A DNA stretch of 64,000 nt from an uncultured Allobosea sp. (lineage in GTDB: Bacteria > Pseudomonadota > Alphaproteobacteria > Rhizobiales > Beijerinckiaceae), in contig NZ_CAMFJF010000002.1 in the NCBI RefSeq assembly GCF_945956895.1, positions 62,001 to 126,000 of the forward strand. The letters are read 5' to 3'. Both the position numbers and the translations under genes were made by a program. Positions within the stretch are counted from its first letter, which is position 1, and the number at the start of each line of letters is the position of its first letter. The notes below the pieces were generated by a model that made no database searches, was not told where the DNA came from, and saw only the letters and a program-made list of their open reading frames with translations. Shown piece by piece: positions 47,705 to 57,368 of the stretch.

Positions 47705-47796
47705 GGCGGAGGTTCCGCGCTCAATATCTAAAGCGAGTCCGCAAGAGGTCTCGGAGCCCAACAGCCACGATCAAGCAAAACCAACAGGGGAACATC

Positions 47797-49002
47797 ATGA
47801 CGCAGTTCACGACCGACCGCCGCACCCTTCTGGCTGGCGCCGCCGCGCTTGCCGGCCTCTCCGCGCTGCCCGGCCGCGCGCTCGCCCAGGGCGCGCCGAT
47901 CAGGATCGGCACGCTGACGCCGCTCACCGGTGCCGGCGGCCCCTATGGCCCGGTCATGGTCAAGGCGGTGAAGGCCGTGATCGACGAGGTCAATGCCGCT
48001 GGCGGCGTGCTCGGCCGCAAGGTCGAGCTGATCTCGGAAGACGACCAGACCAATCCGGAAGCCGGCGTGCGCGCGGCCCGCAAGCTGATCGATGTCGACA
48101 AGGTCTCGGCGATCCTCGGCACCTGGGCCTCCTCGGTCACCACCGCCGTCGCGCCATTGTGCTGGGAATCGAAGACCTTCCTCGCCACCGTCTCCGGCGC
48201 CGATTCGATCACGCAGCTGCCGCATCAGGGTTACCTGGTCCGCACCCAGCCGAACACGACGCTGCAGGGCCGCAAGTTCGGCGAGTTCTGCGTCGCCGAG
48301 AAGGCCAAGCGTGTCTTCTTCCTCTCGCCGCAGACGCCCTTCGCCAAGAGCCAGTTCGACAACATCACCGAGGCCGTGAAGAAGGCCGGCGGCGAGACCG
48401 CCTCGCTGATCTATGACGACAAGAAGCCGGCCTATCGCAGCGAAATCGACGAGGCGATGCGCTTCAAGCCCGACGCGATCATCTTCAGCGGCTACACCCC
48501 CGACACCGCCGTGATGTTGAAGGATGCCTACCGTGCCGGCTTCTCGGGGCTGAAGGTCGCGTTCGGTTATTCGGTCAACCAGAAGCTGGTCGAGAGCGTG
48601 CCGGCCGAGGTGGTCGACAAGACCTTCACCATCGCGCCCTCGCCGGCCGAAGGCTCGAAGGCCTATGCGCGGCTGGTCAAGATGATCGGCGTCGCCTCGC
48701 CCGATCCGTACACCACCCAGATCTACGACCAGATCAACCTCGTCCTGATGGCGATCGCGCTGGCCGGCGATACGTCGGGCACCGCGATCAAGGATGCGGT
48801 GCGCAAGGTCAGCCAGGCGCCGGGCGGCGCCAAGGTCGACAACGCCATCGACGGGCTCAAGGCGATCGCCGCCAAGCAGGCGATCGATTATGACGGCGCC
48901 AGCGGCCCCTGCGATTTCACCGAGACCGGAGACATCGCCGATTGCCAGTTCCGCTACGAGCAGGTCCAGGGCGGCAAGCTGACGCTGGTGAAGATCGCGT
49001 GA
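47797..49002 (+). CDS. ABC transporter substrate-binding protein, leucine-binding type
   Basis: A 401-residue periplasmic binding protein. The signal MTQFTTDRRTLLAGAAALAG has a twin-arginine-like DRRTLLA and ends near ALAQGA. The type I periplasmic fold shows IRIGTLTPLTGAGGPYGP, KAVIDEVNAAGGVLGRKVEL, EDDQTNPEAGVRAARKLID and GTWASSVTTAVAPLCWE (parts). A Cys pair near the end (PCDFTETGDIADCQF) may form a disulfide. It is separated from the ATPase genes by a palindrome but followed directly by the permease genes. Confidence 0.92.
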   Translation: MTQFTTDRRTLLAGAAALAGLSALPGRALAQGAPIRIGTLTPLTGAGGPYGPVMVKAVKAVIDEVNAAGGVLGRKVELISEDDQTNPEAGVRAARKLIDVDKVSAILGTWASSVTTAVAPLCWESKTFLATVSGADSITQLPHQGYLVRTQPNTTLQGRKFGEFCVAEKAKRVFFLSPQTPFAKSQFDNITEAVKKAGGETASLIYDDKKPAYRSEIDEAMRFKPDAIIFSGYTPDTAVMLKDAYRAGFSGLKVAFGYSVNQKLVESVPAEVVDKTFTIAPSPAEGSKAYARLVKMIGVASPDPYTTQIYDQINLVLMAIALAGDTSGTAIKDAVRKVSQAPGGAKVDNAIDGLKAIAAKQAIDYDGASGPCDFTETGDIADCQFRYEQVQGGKLTLVKIA

Positions 49003-49862
49003 GCCAGCTCCTGCAGGCGCTCGTCAACGGGGTGATGACCGGGACGCTGATCGCCGTCCCGGCCATCGGCTTCTCCGCCATCTTCGCGGTGCTACGCTAC
49101 CCGAACTTCGCCATTGCGGCCTATGCCACCATCGGCGCCTTCGCGGCCTGGTGGGCGAATGTGGTGATGGCGCTGCCGATACCGGCCGCGCTCATCGTCG
49201 CCTTCGCGGTGACGGGGGTCGTCGGGGTCGTCGCCGAAGAGACCTCGCTGAAGCGCCTGCGCAACAACGGCGCGCTGATCGTGGCCATCGCCTCGATCGC
49301 GCTCAATCTCGTGCTGGAGAACATCGTCCGCTTCATCTTCGGCAACGAGATGCGCGGCTACGACCTGCCGATCGCGCGCGACATGCGCTTCGGCGACCTG
49401 CGCATCGGCCCGCAGCAGTTGCAGAGCCTGCTGCTCGCCGTCGTGATCATGGCCGCGATGTTCCTGTTCCTGCGCTATACCCGCTTCGGCAAGGCGATGC
49501 GCGCCGTCGCCGACAATCCCGACCTTGCCCGGCTCAAGGGCATCGACCCCGCCAAGATCGCGATCGTGACGCTCTTCCTCGGCGCCGGGCTGACCGGCGT
49601 CGGCGGCGTGCTGATCGGATTGGACACCTCGATCGACCCGCTGACCGGCTATCGTGTGCTGCTCTCGGTCTTCGCCGCGGCCGTGCTCGGTGGCCTGGGC
49701 TCGATTCCCGGGGCAGTCGCCGGCGCGCTGATGCTCGGCATCGCCGAGGAGCTGGCACTGCTCGTCGTGCCCGCGACCTATCGCACCGGCGTCGGCTTCG
49801 TCGCGATCCTGCTGATGCTCACCTTCCGGCCGCGCGGCCTCCTCGGGGAAAGGGCCGCCTGA
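48999..49862 (+). CDS. ABC transporter permease, LivH type
   Basis: A 287-residue permease with about eight helices. It starts at a GTG overlapping the binding-protein stop by four bases (GTGA) and reads VSQLLQALVNGVMTGTLIAV. The LivH-type segments GFSAIFAVLRYPNFAIAAYA, KAMRAVADNPDLARLKGID and the conserved VLGGLGSIPGAVAGALMLGI are present. Its stop overlaps the LivM-type start (TGATG). Confidence 0.92.
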   Translation: MSQLLQALVNGVMTGTLIAVPAIGFSAIFAVLRYPNFAIAAYATIGAFAAWWANVVMALPIPAALIVAFAVTGVVGVVAEETSLKRLRNNGALIVAIASIALNLVLENIVRFIFGNEMRGYDLPIARDMRFGDLRIGPQQLQSLLLAVVIMAAMFLFLRYTRFGKAMRAVADNPDLARLKGIDPAKIAIVTLFLGAGLTGVGGVLIGLDTSIDPLTGYRVLLSVFAAAVLGGLGSIPGAVAGALMLGIAEELALLVVPATYRTGVGFVAILLMLTFRPRGLLGERAA

Positions 49863-50773
49863 TGCTGTCCTATCTGATCTTCACCCTGACGCTCTGCGCG
49901 ATCTATGGCCTGCTCGCGCTCAGCCTGAACCTGATCTGGGGCAGCGCCGGCCTCGTCAATCTCGGCCTCGCCGGCTTCTTCGCCGTCGGCGCCTATGCCT
50001 CGGCATTGGCGACCGGGGCCGGTGCGCCCGTGCTGATCGGCTGGGGGGCTGCGCTCGTCGTGGGCGCCGCGGTCGGCCTCGTCGTCACCTTCGCGACGCT
50101 ACGCTTGCGCGACGACTATCTCGCCATCGTCACACTCGGCTTCGCTGAGGTCATCCGCCTCGTCGCCCTCAACGAACGCTGGCTGACCAATGGCTCGGAC
50201 GGCATCTCCGGCATCAAGGCGCCGCTCAAGGCCGAGCTCGGCACCCAGAATTTCGCCTATTTCTATCTCGGCCTCGCCACGCTGGTTCTGCTGATCGTCT
50301 GGGCGCTGCTGCGCCGGCTCGATGCCTCGCCCTATGGCCGGGCGCTGAAGGCGATCCGAGAGGACCAACAGCTCGCCGCCTTCGCCGGCAAGCCGGTCTT
50401 ACGCTTCAAGCTCCAGGCTTTCGCGCTCTCGGCCGCGATCGCGGCGCTGGCCGGCGCGCTCTACGCGCATTTCCAGTCCTATGTCTCGCCGGACCATTTC
50501 CAGCCGCTGATCACGATCTACATCTTCCTCGCTGTCACCGCCAGCGGCGTCGGGCGGCCGAGCGGCGCCGTGCTCGGCGCCTATCTCGTCGTGATCTTCC
50601 TGGAGGCGACGCGCTTCGTCACCGAATGGGTGCCGGGGCTCCAGCCGGTCCAGCTCGCCGCCACGCGCGAGATGCTGATCGGCATCGCCCTCATCCTCGT
50701 CCTGCATCTCAAGCCGCAGGGCATCCTGCCCGAGCGCATCCCGAAGGCGCCGGTCCCTCCGACCGCCGCCTAA
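49862..50773 (+). CDS. ABC transporter permease, LivM type
   Basis: A 303-residue permease with about eight to nine helices. It has LALSLNLIWGSAGLVNLGLA, the LivM-type RLRDDYLAIVTLGFAEVIRL, GRALKAIREDQQLAAFAGKP and SGVGRPSGAVLGAYLVVIFLE (parts). It follows the LivH-type gene with overlapping stop and start and completes the transporter. Confidence 0.92.
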   Translation: MLSYLIFTLTLCAIYGLLALSLNLIWGSAGLVNLGLAGFFAVGAYASALATGAGAPVLIGWGAALVVGAAVGLVVTFATLRLRDDYLAIVTLGFAEVIRLVALNERWLTNGSDGISGIKAPLKAELGTQNFAYFYLGLATLVLLIVWALLRRLDASPYGRALKAIREDQQLAAFAGKPVLRFKLQAFALSAAIAALAGALYAHFQSYVSPDHFQPLITIYIFLAVTASGVGRPSGAVLGAYLVVIFLEATRFVTEWVPGLQPVQLAATREMLIGIALILVLHLKPQGILPERIPKAPVPPTAA

Positions 50774-50788
50774 ACTGAAGGCCTGCCC

Positions 50789-51277
50789 ATGTCCGACGAT
50801 CTCGCCACCCTCTCCGCCCTCATCAAGGAGCCCGGCCAGCCCGACACGGTGTTCAAGGCCTTCGAGGACATCACCCGCCGCCTCGTCGGCCATGAATTGT
50901 TCACGCTGCTCTATGTCGACGGGCAGGAGGTCGCGCGCATCTATTCCAACCGGCCGGTCGAGTACCCAATCTCCGGCCGCAAGACGATGGGCCCGACGCC
51001 CTGGGGCAAGCATGTGCTGGACGGCCGTCAGCCCTATCTCGGCAAGGACAAAGCCGGCATCCGCTGGGCCTTCTTCGACCACGAGCTGATCGAGAGCATG
51101 GGGCTCGGCTCCGTGATCAACATCCCCGCGATCTATGACGGCAAGGTGGTCGGGACGATCAACCTGCTCGCGCCCGAGCACCATTATCGCGAAGAGCATG
51201 TCGCGCCGGTCGAGCGGCTGGCGCCGCTGCTGGTACCCGCCTTCCTCGCCGCGCGTGCCGCCAACAAGGCAGCCTGA
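50789..51277 (+). CDS. GAF-domain protein
   Basis: A 162-residue single-domain protein resembling a small-molecule-binding GAF domain: LFTLLYVDGQEVARIYSNRP, PISGRKTMGPTPWGKHVL, LGSVINIPAIYDGKVVGTINLLAPEHHY. No effector domain is attached. It lies 15 bases after the permease and 35 before an amidohydrolase, which suggests a metabolic or binding role for the imported compound rather than signalling. Other GAF proteins in similar catabolic clusters have unknown function. Confidence 0.82.
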   Translation: MSDDLATLSALIKEPGQPDTVFKAFEDITRRLVGHELFTLLYVDGQEVARIYSNRPVEYPISGRKTMGPTPWGKHVLDGRQPYLGKDKAGIRWAFFDHELIESMGLGSVINIPAIYDGKVVGTINLLAPEHHYREEHVAPVERLAPLLVPAFLAARAANKAA

Positions 51278-51312
51278 TCTCCTCCCCTTAGTCTTCTCGA
51301 AGGAACAAGCCC

Positions 51313-52548
51313 GTGGCTTCCACCCTCTTCACCAATGCCCGCATCGTCGACGGCTCGGCGCCTGAGGCGAGCGCGCCCGTCAACGTCCTCGTCGAGGGCG
51401 GCACGATCCGCGAGGTCGGCAAGTCCGTGACCTCGGCCAAGGCAAAGGTCGTCGACCTCAAGGGCAAGACGCTGATGCCCGGCCTGATCGACGCCCATGT
51501 CCATGTCGTGGCCGGCGTCGCCGATCTCGGCGCGAATGCCCGCCTGCCGGATTCGCTGGTCACCGCCCGCTCCTTCGGGATCATGCGGGCGATGCTGATG
51601 CGCGGCTTCACCACCGTGCGCGATGTCGGCGGTGCCGATTTCGGCCTGAAGCAGGCGACCGAGGAAGGCGATTTCCCGACGCCGCGCCTCGTCATCTCCG
51701 GCAAGGCGCTGAGCCAGACCGGCGGCCATGCCGATTTCCGCGGCCGCTATGACGACCGCCCGAGCGTGATCGAGCGCCATCGTCTCGGCGCGCTCGGCCG
51801 CATCTGCGACGGCGTCGACCAGGTCCGCCGCGCCGCGCGCGAGGAGCTGAAGGGCGGCGCCGACTTCATCAAGATCATGGCCAATGGCGGCTGTGCCTCG
51901 CCGACCGACCCGATCCATTTCCTCGGTTTCTCGGTGAGCGAGCTGGAGGCCGTGGTCGAGGAAGCGAAGATGGCCGGCACCTATGTCTCGGCCCATGTCT
52001 ATACCGACGACGCCATCCGCCGCTGCGTCGAGGCCGGAGTGCATTCGCTGGAGCATTGCAACCTGATCAAGGCCGAGACGGCCAAGCTTGCCGCCGCGAA
52101 GGGCGCCGTGGCGGTGCCGACGCTCGTGACCTACGACAAGCTGGTCTCGGACGGGCCGAAGCTCGGCTTCCCGCCGGATTCGGTCGCCAAGGTCGATGTC
52201 GTGCGCTCGGCTGGCATGGAGTCGCTCGCGATCATGAAGAAGGCCGGCCTGACCATGGCCTATGGCAGCGACCTGCTCGGCGAGATGCACAAGTACCAGT
52301 CCGAGGAGTTCGTGATCCGCGGCCGCGCCCTGCCGGCGCATGAGGTCATCGCCTCGGCGACCCATGTCGCGGCGAAGCTGCTCAAGATGGAGGGCCTGAT
52401 CGGCACCGTCGCGGCCGGCGCCCATGCCGACCTGATCGTCGTCGACGGCGATCCGCTGAAGGACCTCTCGCTGCTGACCCGTCAGGGCCGGCACATCCCG
52501 CTGATCATGAAGGCCGGCGCCTTCATGAAGCGCGCCAGCCTGAACTGA
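51313..52548 (+). CDS. Metal-dependent amidohydrolase (imidazolonepropionase-like)
   Basis: A 411-residue TIM-barrel hydrolase. Metal ligands are in GLIDAHVHVVAG (HxH), the Lys in FIKIMANGG, His in YVSAHVYTDDAI and VHSLEHCNLI, and Asp in MAYGSDLLGEM. The C-terminal composite domain has GTVAAGAHADLIVVDGDPLKDLS. Related enzymes hydrolyse dipeptides, N-acyl amino acids or cyclic amides. In this operon it probably acts on the compound brought in by the ABC transporter. A hairpin follows its stop. Confidence 0.9.
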   Translation: MASTLFTNARIVDGSAPEASAPVNVLVEGGTIREVGKSVTSAKAKVVDLKGKTLMPGLIDAHVHVVAGVADLGANARLPDSLVTARSFGIMRAMLMRGFTTVRDVGGADFGLKQATEEGDFPTPRLVISGKALSQTGGHADFRGRYDDRPSVIERHRLGALGRICDGVDQVRRAAREELKGGADFIKIMANGGCASPTDPIHFLGFSVSELEAVVEEAKMAGTYVSAHVYTDDAIRRCVEAGVHSLEHCNLIKAETAKLAAAKGAVAVPTLVTYDKLVSDGPKLGFPPDSVAKVDVVRSAGMESLAIMKKAGLTMAYGSDLLGEMHKYQSEEFVIRGRALPAHEVIASATHVAAKLLKMEGLIGTVAAGAHADLIVVDGDPLKDLSLLTRQGRHIPLIMKAGAFMKRASLN

Positions 52549-52558
52549 TCCCAAAGGC

Positions 52559-52587
52559 GCGCGGCGGGGCGGATTGCCCTGCCGCGC
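52559..52587 (+). terminator. Stem-loop at the end of the liv-type operon
   Basis: A twelve-base-pair GC-rich stem (GCGCGGCGGGGC with GCCCTGCCGCGC, one G-T pair) and loop GGATT, 11 bases after the amidohydrolase stop. It is followed by CCAACCTTTCCC, so the T-run is weak, but the position fits an operon end. Confidence 0.55.
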
Positions 52588-52652
52588 CCAACCTTTCCCG
52601 CCAAGCCCCTGACAGCCTAGCCGGAGTGCCAAGCCGGCTATATGACGGTTTC

Positions 52653-54029
52653 ATGGGCCGCTTCGCCGTCACGACCAGGCTTCTCCTCCTCGCCTTGCTG
52701 GCCGCCGGCTGGCCCGCCACAGGCATGGCCGAAGGGCGGCGCGTCCAGATCATCACCTCGTTTCCGCCCGCCTTCTTCGAACCTTTCCGCAGCGCCTTCC
52801 GCAACCGGCATCCCGACATCGCCGTCGAAGTCGTGCAGCGGAAAACCACGGCGGCGGTCGTCGATATCCGCGCGCAAAAGCGGCCAGAGGCCGATCTGTT
52901 CTGGGCCTCGGCGCCCGATGCTTTCGAACTGCTGAAGCGCGCAAACCTGCTGGCGCCGTTGCAGCCGCGCAAAACCGGCGCGCCGGAGACCATCGCCGGC
53001 TATCCGGTCAACGATCCCGATGGCCGCTATCTCGGCTTCGCCGTCTCCGGCTACGGGCTGGTCTATAATCCCGCCTATCTGACGGCGCGCGGCCTGCCGG
53101 TGCCGCGCAACTGGGCCGACCTCGCAGCGCCGGTCTATGCCGGCCATATCGGCCTCACCTCGCCCGCCCGTTCCGGCACCACGCATCTGATGGTCGAGGC
53201 GCTGCTGCAATCGCTCGGCTGGGAACGCGGCTGGGCGCTTTGGTCGGCGATCGGCGGCAATCTCGCGACGATCACGGCGCGCAGCTTCGGCGTGAATGCC
53301 GGCGTCGCGCGCGGGCGCTTCGGCATCGGCATCTCCATCGATTTCCTGACGGAGGCCAGCGCGGCCGAGGGCGAAGGCAACCGCTTCGTGCTGCCGGGCG
53401 AGACCCTGTTCGCGCCCGCCAGCATCGCGAGGCTCGCGACCTCGCCAAATCCGAAGGAAGCGGAGCTCTTCATCGATTTCGTGCTCTCGCCGGAGGGCCA
53501 GACCATGCTGCGCGAGCCCCGGATCGGGCGCCTCGCCGTCTCGCCCTCGGCCTATCGGCCGGACGAGACGCCCCCGCATCTCCTGGAAGCCGAAGGCATC
53601 TTCAACCGCGCCGGTTTCGATGCCGGCCTCTCGGCCGGGCGCTACGAGCTGGTCAACCTGATCTTCGACGAGTGGATCACCTTCCGCCGCGCCGAGCATG
53701 CGAGGCTCTGGCGCAGCCTGCAGGCTATGGAAGCGGCATTCTTGACGCTCCCCGATGAGCAGGCCGCCAGGCTGCTGACGCAGGCGCGGACCGCCCTGAC
53801 GCAGCCGCCGGTCTCGGCTGCGGAGCTGGAGAAGGAGAATCGCTTCCAGAATATCGTCCGTGTGCCGCGCGGCCTGCCCGCGCCCGAAGAACAGGCGCGG
53901 ATCGAGGCCGATATCAGGAATGCGATCGCGGCTCGCGCAGCGGAGGCCAATGACAGCCTGCAACAGGCGGCAGAACGGCTGGCAGCCTTGGGCTGGCGCG
54001 ATGAAACGCTGACCGGGGTGCGGCCGTGA
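52653..54029 (+). CDS. PgtC-like periplasmic binding protein linked to a two-component system
   Basis: A 458-residue exported protein (signal MGRFAVTTRLLLLALLAAGW, cleavage near GMAEG) of the iron/phosphosugar-type binding fold: VQIITSFPPAFFEPFRSAFR, EADLFWASAPDAFELLK, VSGYGLVYNPAYLTARG, SPARSGTTHLMVEALLQ and a C-terminal helical extension of about 110 residues. It closely parallels the second binding protein at 57796. The kinase gene overlaps its stop by four bases (GTGA), as in Salmonella pgtC-pgtB order, so it is likely the ligand sensor. An upstream GTG at 52626 is an alternative start. Confidence 0.85.
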   Translation: MGRFAVTTRLLLLALLAAGWPATGMAEGRRVQIITSFPPAFFEPFRSAFRNRHPDIAVEVVQRKTTAAVVDIRAQKRPEADLFWASAPDAFELLKRANLLAPLQPRKTGAPETIAGYPVNDPDGRYLGFAVSGYGLVYNPAYLTARGLPVPRNWADLAAPVYAGHIGLTSPARSGTTHLMVEALLQSLGWERGWALWSAIGGNLATITARSFGVNAGVARGRFGIGISIDFLTEASAAEGEGNRFVLPGETLFAPASIARLATSPNPKEAELFIDFVLSPEGQTMLREPRIGRLAVSPSAYRPDETPPHLLEAEGIFNRAGFDAGLSAGRYELVNLIFDEWITFRRAEHARLWRSLQAMEAAFLTLPDEQAARLLTQARTALTQPPVSAAELEKENRFQNIVRVPRGLPAPEEQARIEADIRNAIAARAAEANDSLQQAAERLAALGWRDETLTGVRP

Positions 54030-55969
54030 CGCTCGCCCAGTCGAAGCGAAGGTTTGGTATCGGCGGGCGATTGATCGCGGCCTTTCTCGGTGTTGGTCTC
54101 TTCGCGGTCGGCGCCGGTATCGTTGGCGTGATCTCCTATGAGCGGCTCAGCAAGGAACTGGCGGCAATCGCCCGTGAGCATCTGCCCGGCCTCGCCTCCG
54201 CTGCCCGACTTGCCGAGGCCAGCGCCCGCGTCATCGCCGGCATGCCCGAACTGGCCAGTGCCGAGCGGCGTGACGGCTATGATCGCAGCCGGCGTTTGGT
54301 GGGCGAGCGTCTGAACGAGCTCGACAAGGTGTTGTCCGAGCGGACGGGCAGCGGTTTCGATGCGCCGGCGCTCACCGCAGTGGCTGCCGAGATCCGCCGA
54401 AACCTGACCGCTATCGACGATGTCTCGGGGCGCCGCTTCACGCTGGCCGAACGCATTCGCGGCGTCAGCGAGGAATTGCGCTGGCTCCAGGCCGATCTCA
54501 TCGACGAGATCGAGCCGCTGACCGACGATGCCCGCTTCAACATCGACACCGCGCTCGGCCAGATCGGCAACGAGGCTTCATCCGCCAACAAGCCGAACAC
54601 GATCCGCGAGGAAACCCGCAAGAGCGAAGCCCTGATGACGCTGAACGCCCAGGCCAACCTGATCGTCGGGCTTTTCGGGCGGCTCGGCACGGTGCAGACC
54701 CGCGAGGACATGGAGCAGACCGGTCATGTCATCGGCGAGGCGGTCGACCAGCTCGAGGTCGAGGCCAAGGCGCTCGCCGGCTGGCCCGATACCATCACGG
54801 TCCGGCAGATCACGCAGCGCCTGGTCGGCCTCGCCGACACGACGACGGGTCTGCCCGGCCTCAAGCGCTCGGAACTCGCCGCGCTCGCCGATGCGCAGCG
54901 CCTGATCTCGGAAAGCCGCCGCCTCGTCGCGGAACTCGGTGCGCTGGTGTCGCAGGAAGTCCAACGGACAGAGGCCGTGGCGAAGGAAGCCGCCAACCGC
55001 TCGGCCGAGGCGATCCGGCTCGGCCGCAACCTGCTGCTCGCCATCGCGGCGGCCTCGCTGCTCGGCGCGTTGCTGATCGGCTGGTTCTATGTCCGGCGCC
55101 ATCTCGTCGCGCGCCTGCGCGTGCTGACCGAGGCGGCAACCAGCATCGCCAGCGGCCAGTCCTCGGCGCCGCTGCCAAAGGCGGGCAATGACGAGCTCGG
55201 CGATCTTGCCCGCGCGCTCGCCGTGTTCAGACAAACGCGCGACGACCTGATCCAGGCGGCGAAGCTCGCGGCGCTCGGGCAGATGGCGGCAGGCCTCAGC
55301 CATGAGCTCAACCAGCCGCTCGCAGCGATTCGCTCCCATGCCCATAACGGGGCGCTGCTGCTGGAGCGCGGGCAGCCCGAGGAGGCGCGCAAGGCGATCG
55401 GTCGCATCCAGGCGCTGACGACGCGCGCGGCCGACCTGATCGCGCATCTCAGGCGCTTCGCGCGCAAGCCCGGCGTGGTGCTTGCGCCCGTCGCGGTCGG
55501 CGACACGATCGAAACCGCACTGTCGCTGTTCGAGCCGCGCTTCGATGCCGAGCGTGTGACGCTGAAGCGCGACCTGCCGGCCGGGCGCCTCCATGTCCAT
55601 GCCGAGGACATCCGGCTGGAGCAGGTGCTGGTCAACCTGATTGCCAACGCGCTCGATGCCGTTGCAGGCATGGAGGACGCAACGATCACGACCGGCGCGC
55701 GCCGCCAAGGCCACAAGGTCGAGATCTGGGTCGCGGATAACGGCCCCGGCATCGACCGGGCGCATCTGGAGCGCATCTTCGATCCGTTCTTCACGACCAA
55801 GCCGGTGGGCTCGGGGCTCGGTCTCGGCCTCTCGCTGTCCTACAACATCATCAAGGATCTCGGCGGCACGCTCGCCGTGGCCGAGACCGGCCCCTCAGGC
55901 ACGCGCTTCCTCATCACTCTCGAAGGGACGACAGCCCACGTCATGGCCCCGCTGGAAATCGACGCATGA
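54026..55969 (+). CDS. Membrane histidine kinase (PgtB-like)
   Basis: A 647-residue sensor kinase from a GTG start. A first membrane helix (RLIAAFLGVGLFAVGAGIVG) is followed by a helical periplasmic region of about 300 residues and a second helix (LLLAIAAASLLGALLIGWFYV, about 338-358). HAMP, then HisKA with the phosphorylated His about 426 in GLSHELNQPLAAIRSH, then the ATPase with N box LVNLIANALDAV, G1 DNGPGID and G2 GSGLGLGLS follow. The domain order is typical of DctB/PgtB-type kinases. The periplasmic region may contact the binding protein encoded just before it. Its stop overlaps the regulator start (ATGA). Confidence 0.93.
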   Translation: MTLAQSKRRFGIGGRLIAAFLGVGLFAVGAGIVGVISYERLSKELAAIAREHLPGLASAARLAEASARVIAGMPELASAERRDGYDRSRRLVGERLNELDKVLSERTGSGFDAPALTAVAAEIRRNLTAIDDVSGRRFTLAERIRGVSEELRWLQADLIDEIEPLTDDARFNIDTALGQIGNEASSANKPNTIREETRKSEALMTLNAQANLIVGLFGRLGTVQTREDMEQTGHVIGEAVDQLEVEAKALAGWPDTITVRQITQRLVGLADTTTGLPGLKRSELAALADAQRLISESRRLVAELGALVSQEVQRTEAVAKEAANRSAEAIRLGRNLLLAIAAASLLGALLIGWFYVRRHLVARLRVLTEAATSIASGQSSAPLPKAGNDELGDLARALAVFRQTRDDLIQAAKLAALGQMAAGLSHELNQPLAAIRSHAHNGALLLERGQPEEARKAIGRIQALTTRAADLIAHLRRFARKPGVVLAPVAVGDTIETALSLFEPRFDAERVTLKRDLPAGRLHVHAEDIRLEQVLVNLIANALDAVAGMEDATITTGARRQGHKVEIWVADNGPGIDRAHLERIFDPFFTTKPVGSGLGLGLSLSYNIIKDLGGTLAVAETGPSGTRFLITLEGTTAHVMAPLEIDA

Positions 55970-57321
55970 GCGCTCCCAAGGTCGTCCTCGTCGATGACGA
56001 TGCCGAGGTGCTGGAAGCCTGGCGGCTGACGCTGGAGCTCGAAGGCTTCGCAGTCATCGCCAAGCGCTCCGGCGATGCAGCTCTCGCCGAACTCGGCCGC
56101 GATGCTTCCGTCGTGCTGGTCAGCGATGTCCGCATGCCCGGCCGCGATGGTTTCGGCCTGCTCGCGGCGGTGACCGCCATCGACGCCGAGATTCCGGTCG
56201 TGCTGATCACCGGCCATGCCGATGTTCCCATGGCGGTGAAGGCGATCCGCGAAGGTGCCTGGGATTTCGTCGAAAAGCCGGCCGATCCCGTCCGCTTGAT
56301 CGAGACGATCCGTCGCGCCAGCGAATACCGCCGGCTGATCATCGAGAACCGTTCGCTCAAGGCCGGCGCCCATGCCGAGGACCCATGGGCGGCCCGCGTC
56401 GTCGGCCATTCGCCGGCCGTCGCGCGCCTGCGCAGCCGGCTTGCCCTGCTGGCCGATGCCGATACCGACGTGCTGCTCTTCGGCGAGACCGGAACCGGCA
56501 AGGAGGTCGCGGCCCGCGCACTGCACGATCTCGGCAATCGCCGCGCCGGGCGCTTCGTCGCGGTGAATTGCGGAGCGATCCCCGAGACCATGATCGAGAG
56601 CGAATTGTTCGGCCACGAGGCCGGCGCCTTCACCGGGGCGCGCGAGCGGCGGATCGGCAAGATCGAGCATGCCAGCGGCGGCACGCTCTTCCTCGACGAG
56701 ATCGAGTCGATGCCGATGGCGGCGCAAGTGCGGCTGTTGCGCGCGCTGCAGGAACGGCGGATCGAGCGCCTCGGCTCCAACAAGGAGATCGCGGTCGATA
56801 TCCGCATCGTCGCGGCGACCAAGACCGACCTCGCCGCGCTCGCCAAATCCGGCGGCTTTCGCGAGGACCTGGTCTATCGGCTGAATGTCGTGACCCTGCG
56901 CCTGCCGCCCTTGCGCGACCGGCGCGAGGATATCCCGCTGCTGTTCCAGCACTTCCTCGCGCTCGCCGCCGCGCGCGTCGGCCGCTCGGCCCCGCCGCTG
57001 GGGCGCGACCTGCTGCAACGCCTGACGCGGCAGGATTGGCCGGGCAATGTCCGCGAACTGCGCAATGCCGCCGAACGCAGCCTGCTCGGCATGGACGAGG
57101 ATTTCGAAGATGCCGATCCAGGTGCGGCAGCGTCCGATGGCGCGGAGCGCACGCTGGAGGAGCTGGTCGCCATCGCCGAGGCAGAGGCGATCGGCGCCGC
57201 CTTGAAGCGCCATGGCGGGCGTATCGGCGTCACCGCCGCAGCGCTCGGCATTACCCGCAAGACGCTCTACCTCAAGATGCGCCGCTATGGCCTGAGTGGC
57301 GCAGCGGCGCTCGCGGACTGA
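55966..57321 (+). CDS. NtrC-family sigma-54-dependent response regulator (DctD/PgtA-like)
   Basis: A 451-residue regulator with all three domains. The receiver has Asp 54 in VLVSDVRMPGRDG; the AAA+ domain has Walker A GETGTGKEVAARAL (residues 173-186), the sigma-54 contact loop GAFTGA (residues 220-225) and GGTLFLDEIESMP. The C-terminal Fis-type helix-turn-helix is in RIGVTAAALGITRKTLYLKMRRYG. It is fully competent to activate sigma-54 promoters. A strong sigma-54 promoter lies 404 bases downstream in front of the ABC transporter operon, its likely target. Confidence 0.95.
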   Translation: MSAPKVVLVDDDAEVLEAWRLTLELEGFAVIAKRSGDAALAELGRDASVVLVSDVRMPGRDGFGLLAAVTAIDAEIPVVLITGHADVPMAVKAIREGAWDFVEKPADPVRLIETIRRASEYRRLIIENRSLKAGAHAEDPWAARVVGHSPAVARLRSRLALLADADTDVLLFGETGTGKEVAARALHDLGNRRAGRFVAVNCGAIPETMIESELFGHEAGAFTGARERRIGKIEHASGGTLFLDEIESMPMAAQVRLLRALQERRIERLGSNKEIAVDIRIVAATKTDLAALAKSGGFREDLVYRLNVVTLRLPPLRDRREDIPLLFQHFLALAAARVGRSAPPLGRDLLQRLTRQDWPGNVRELRNAAERSLLGMDEDFEDADPGAAASDGAERTLEELVAIAEAEAIGAALKRHGGRIGVTAAALGITRKTLYLKMRRYGLSGAAALAD

Positions 57322-57368
57322 GCCGCTTGCGGTTTACGAGTCAGGGGTCTTTTCCTCGGAACCACAGC

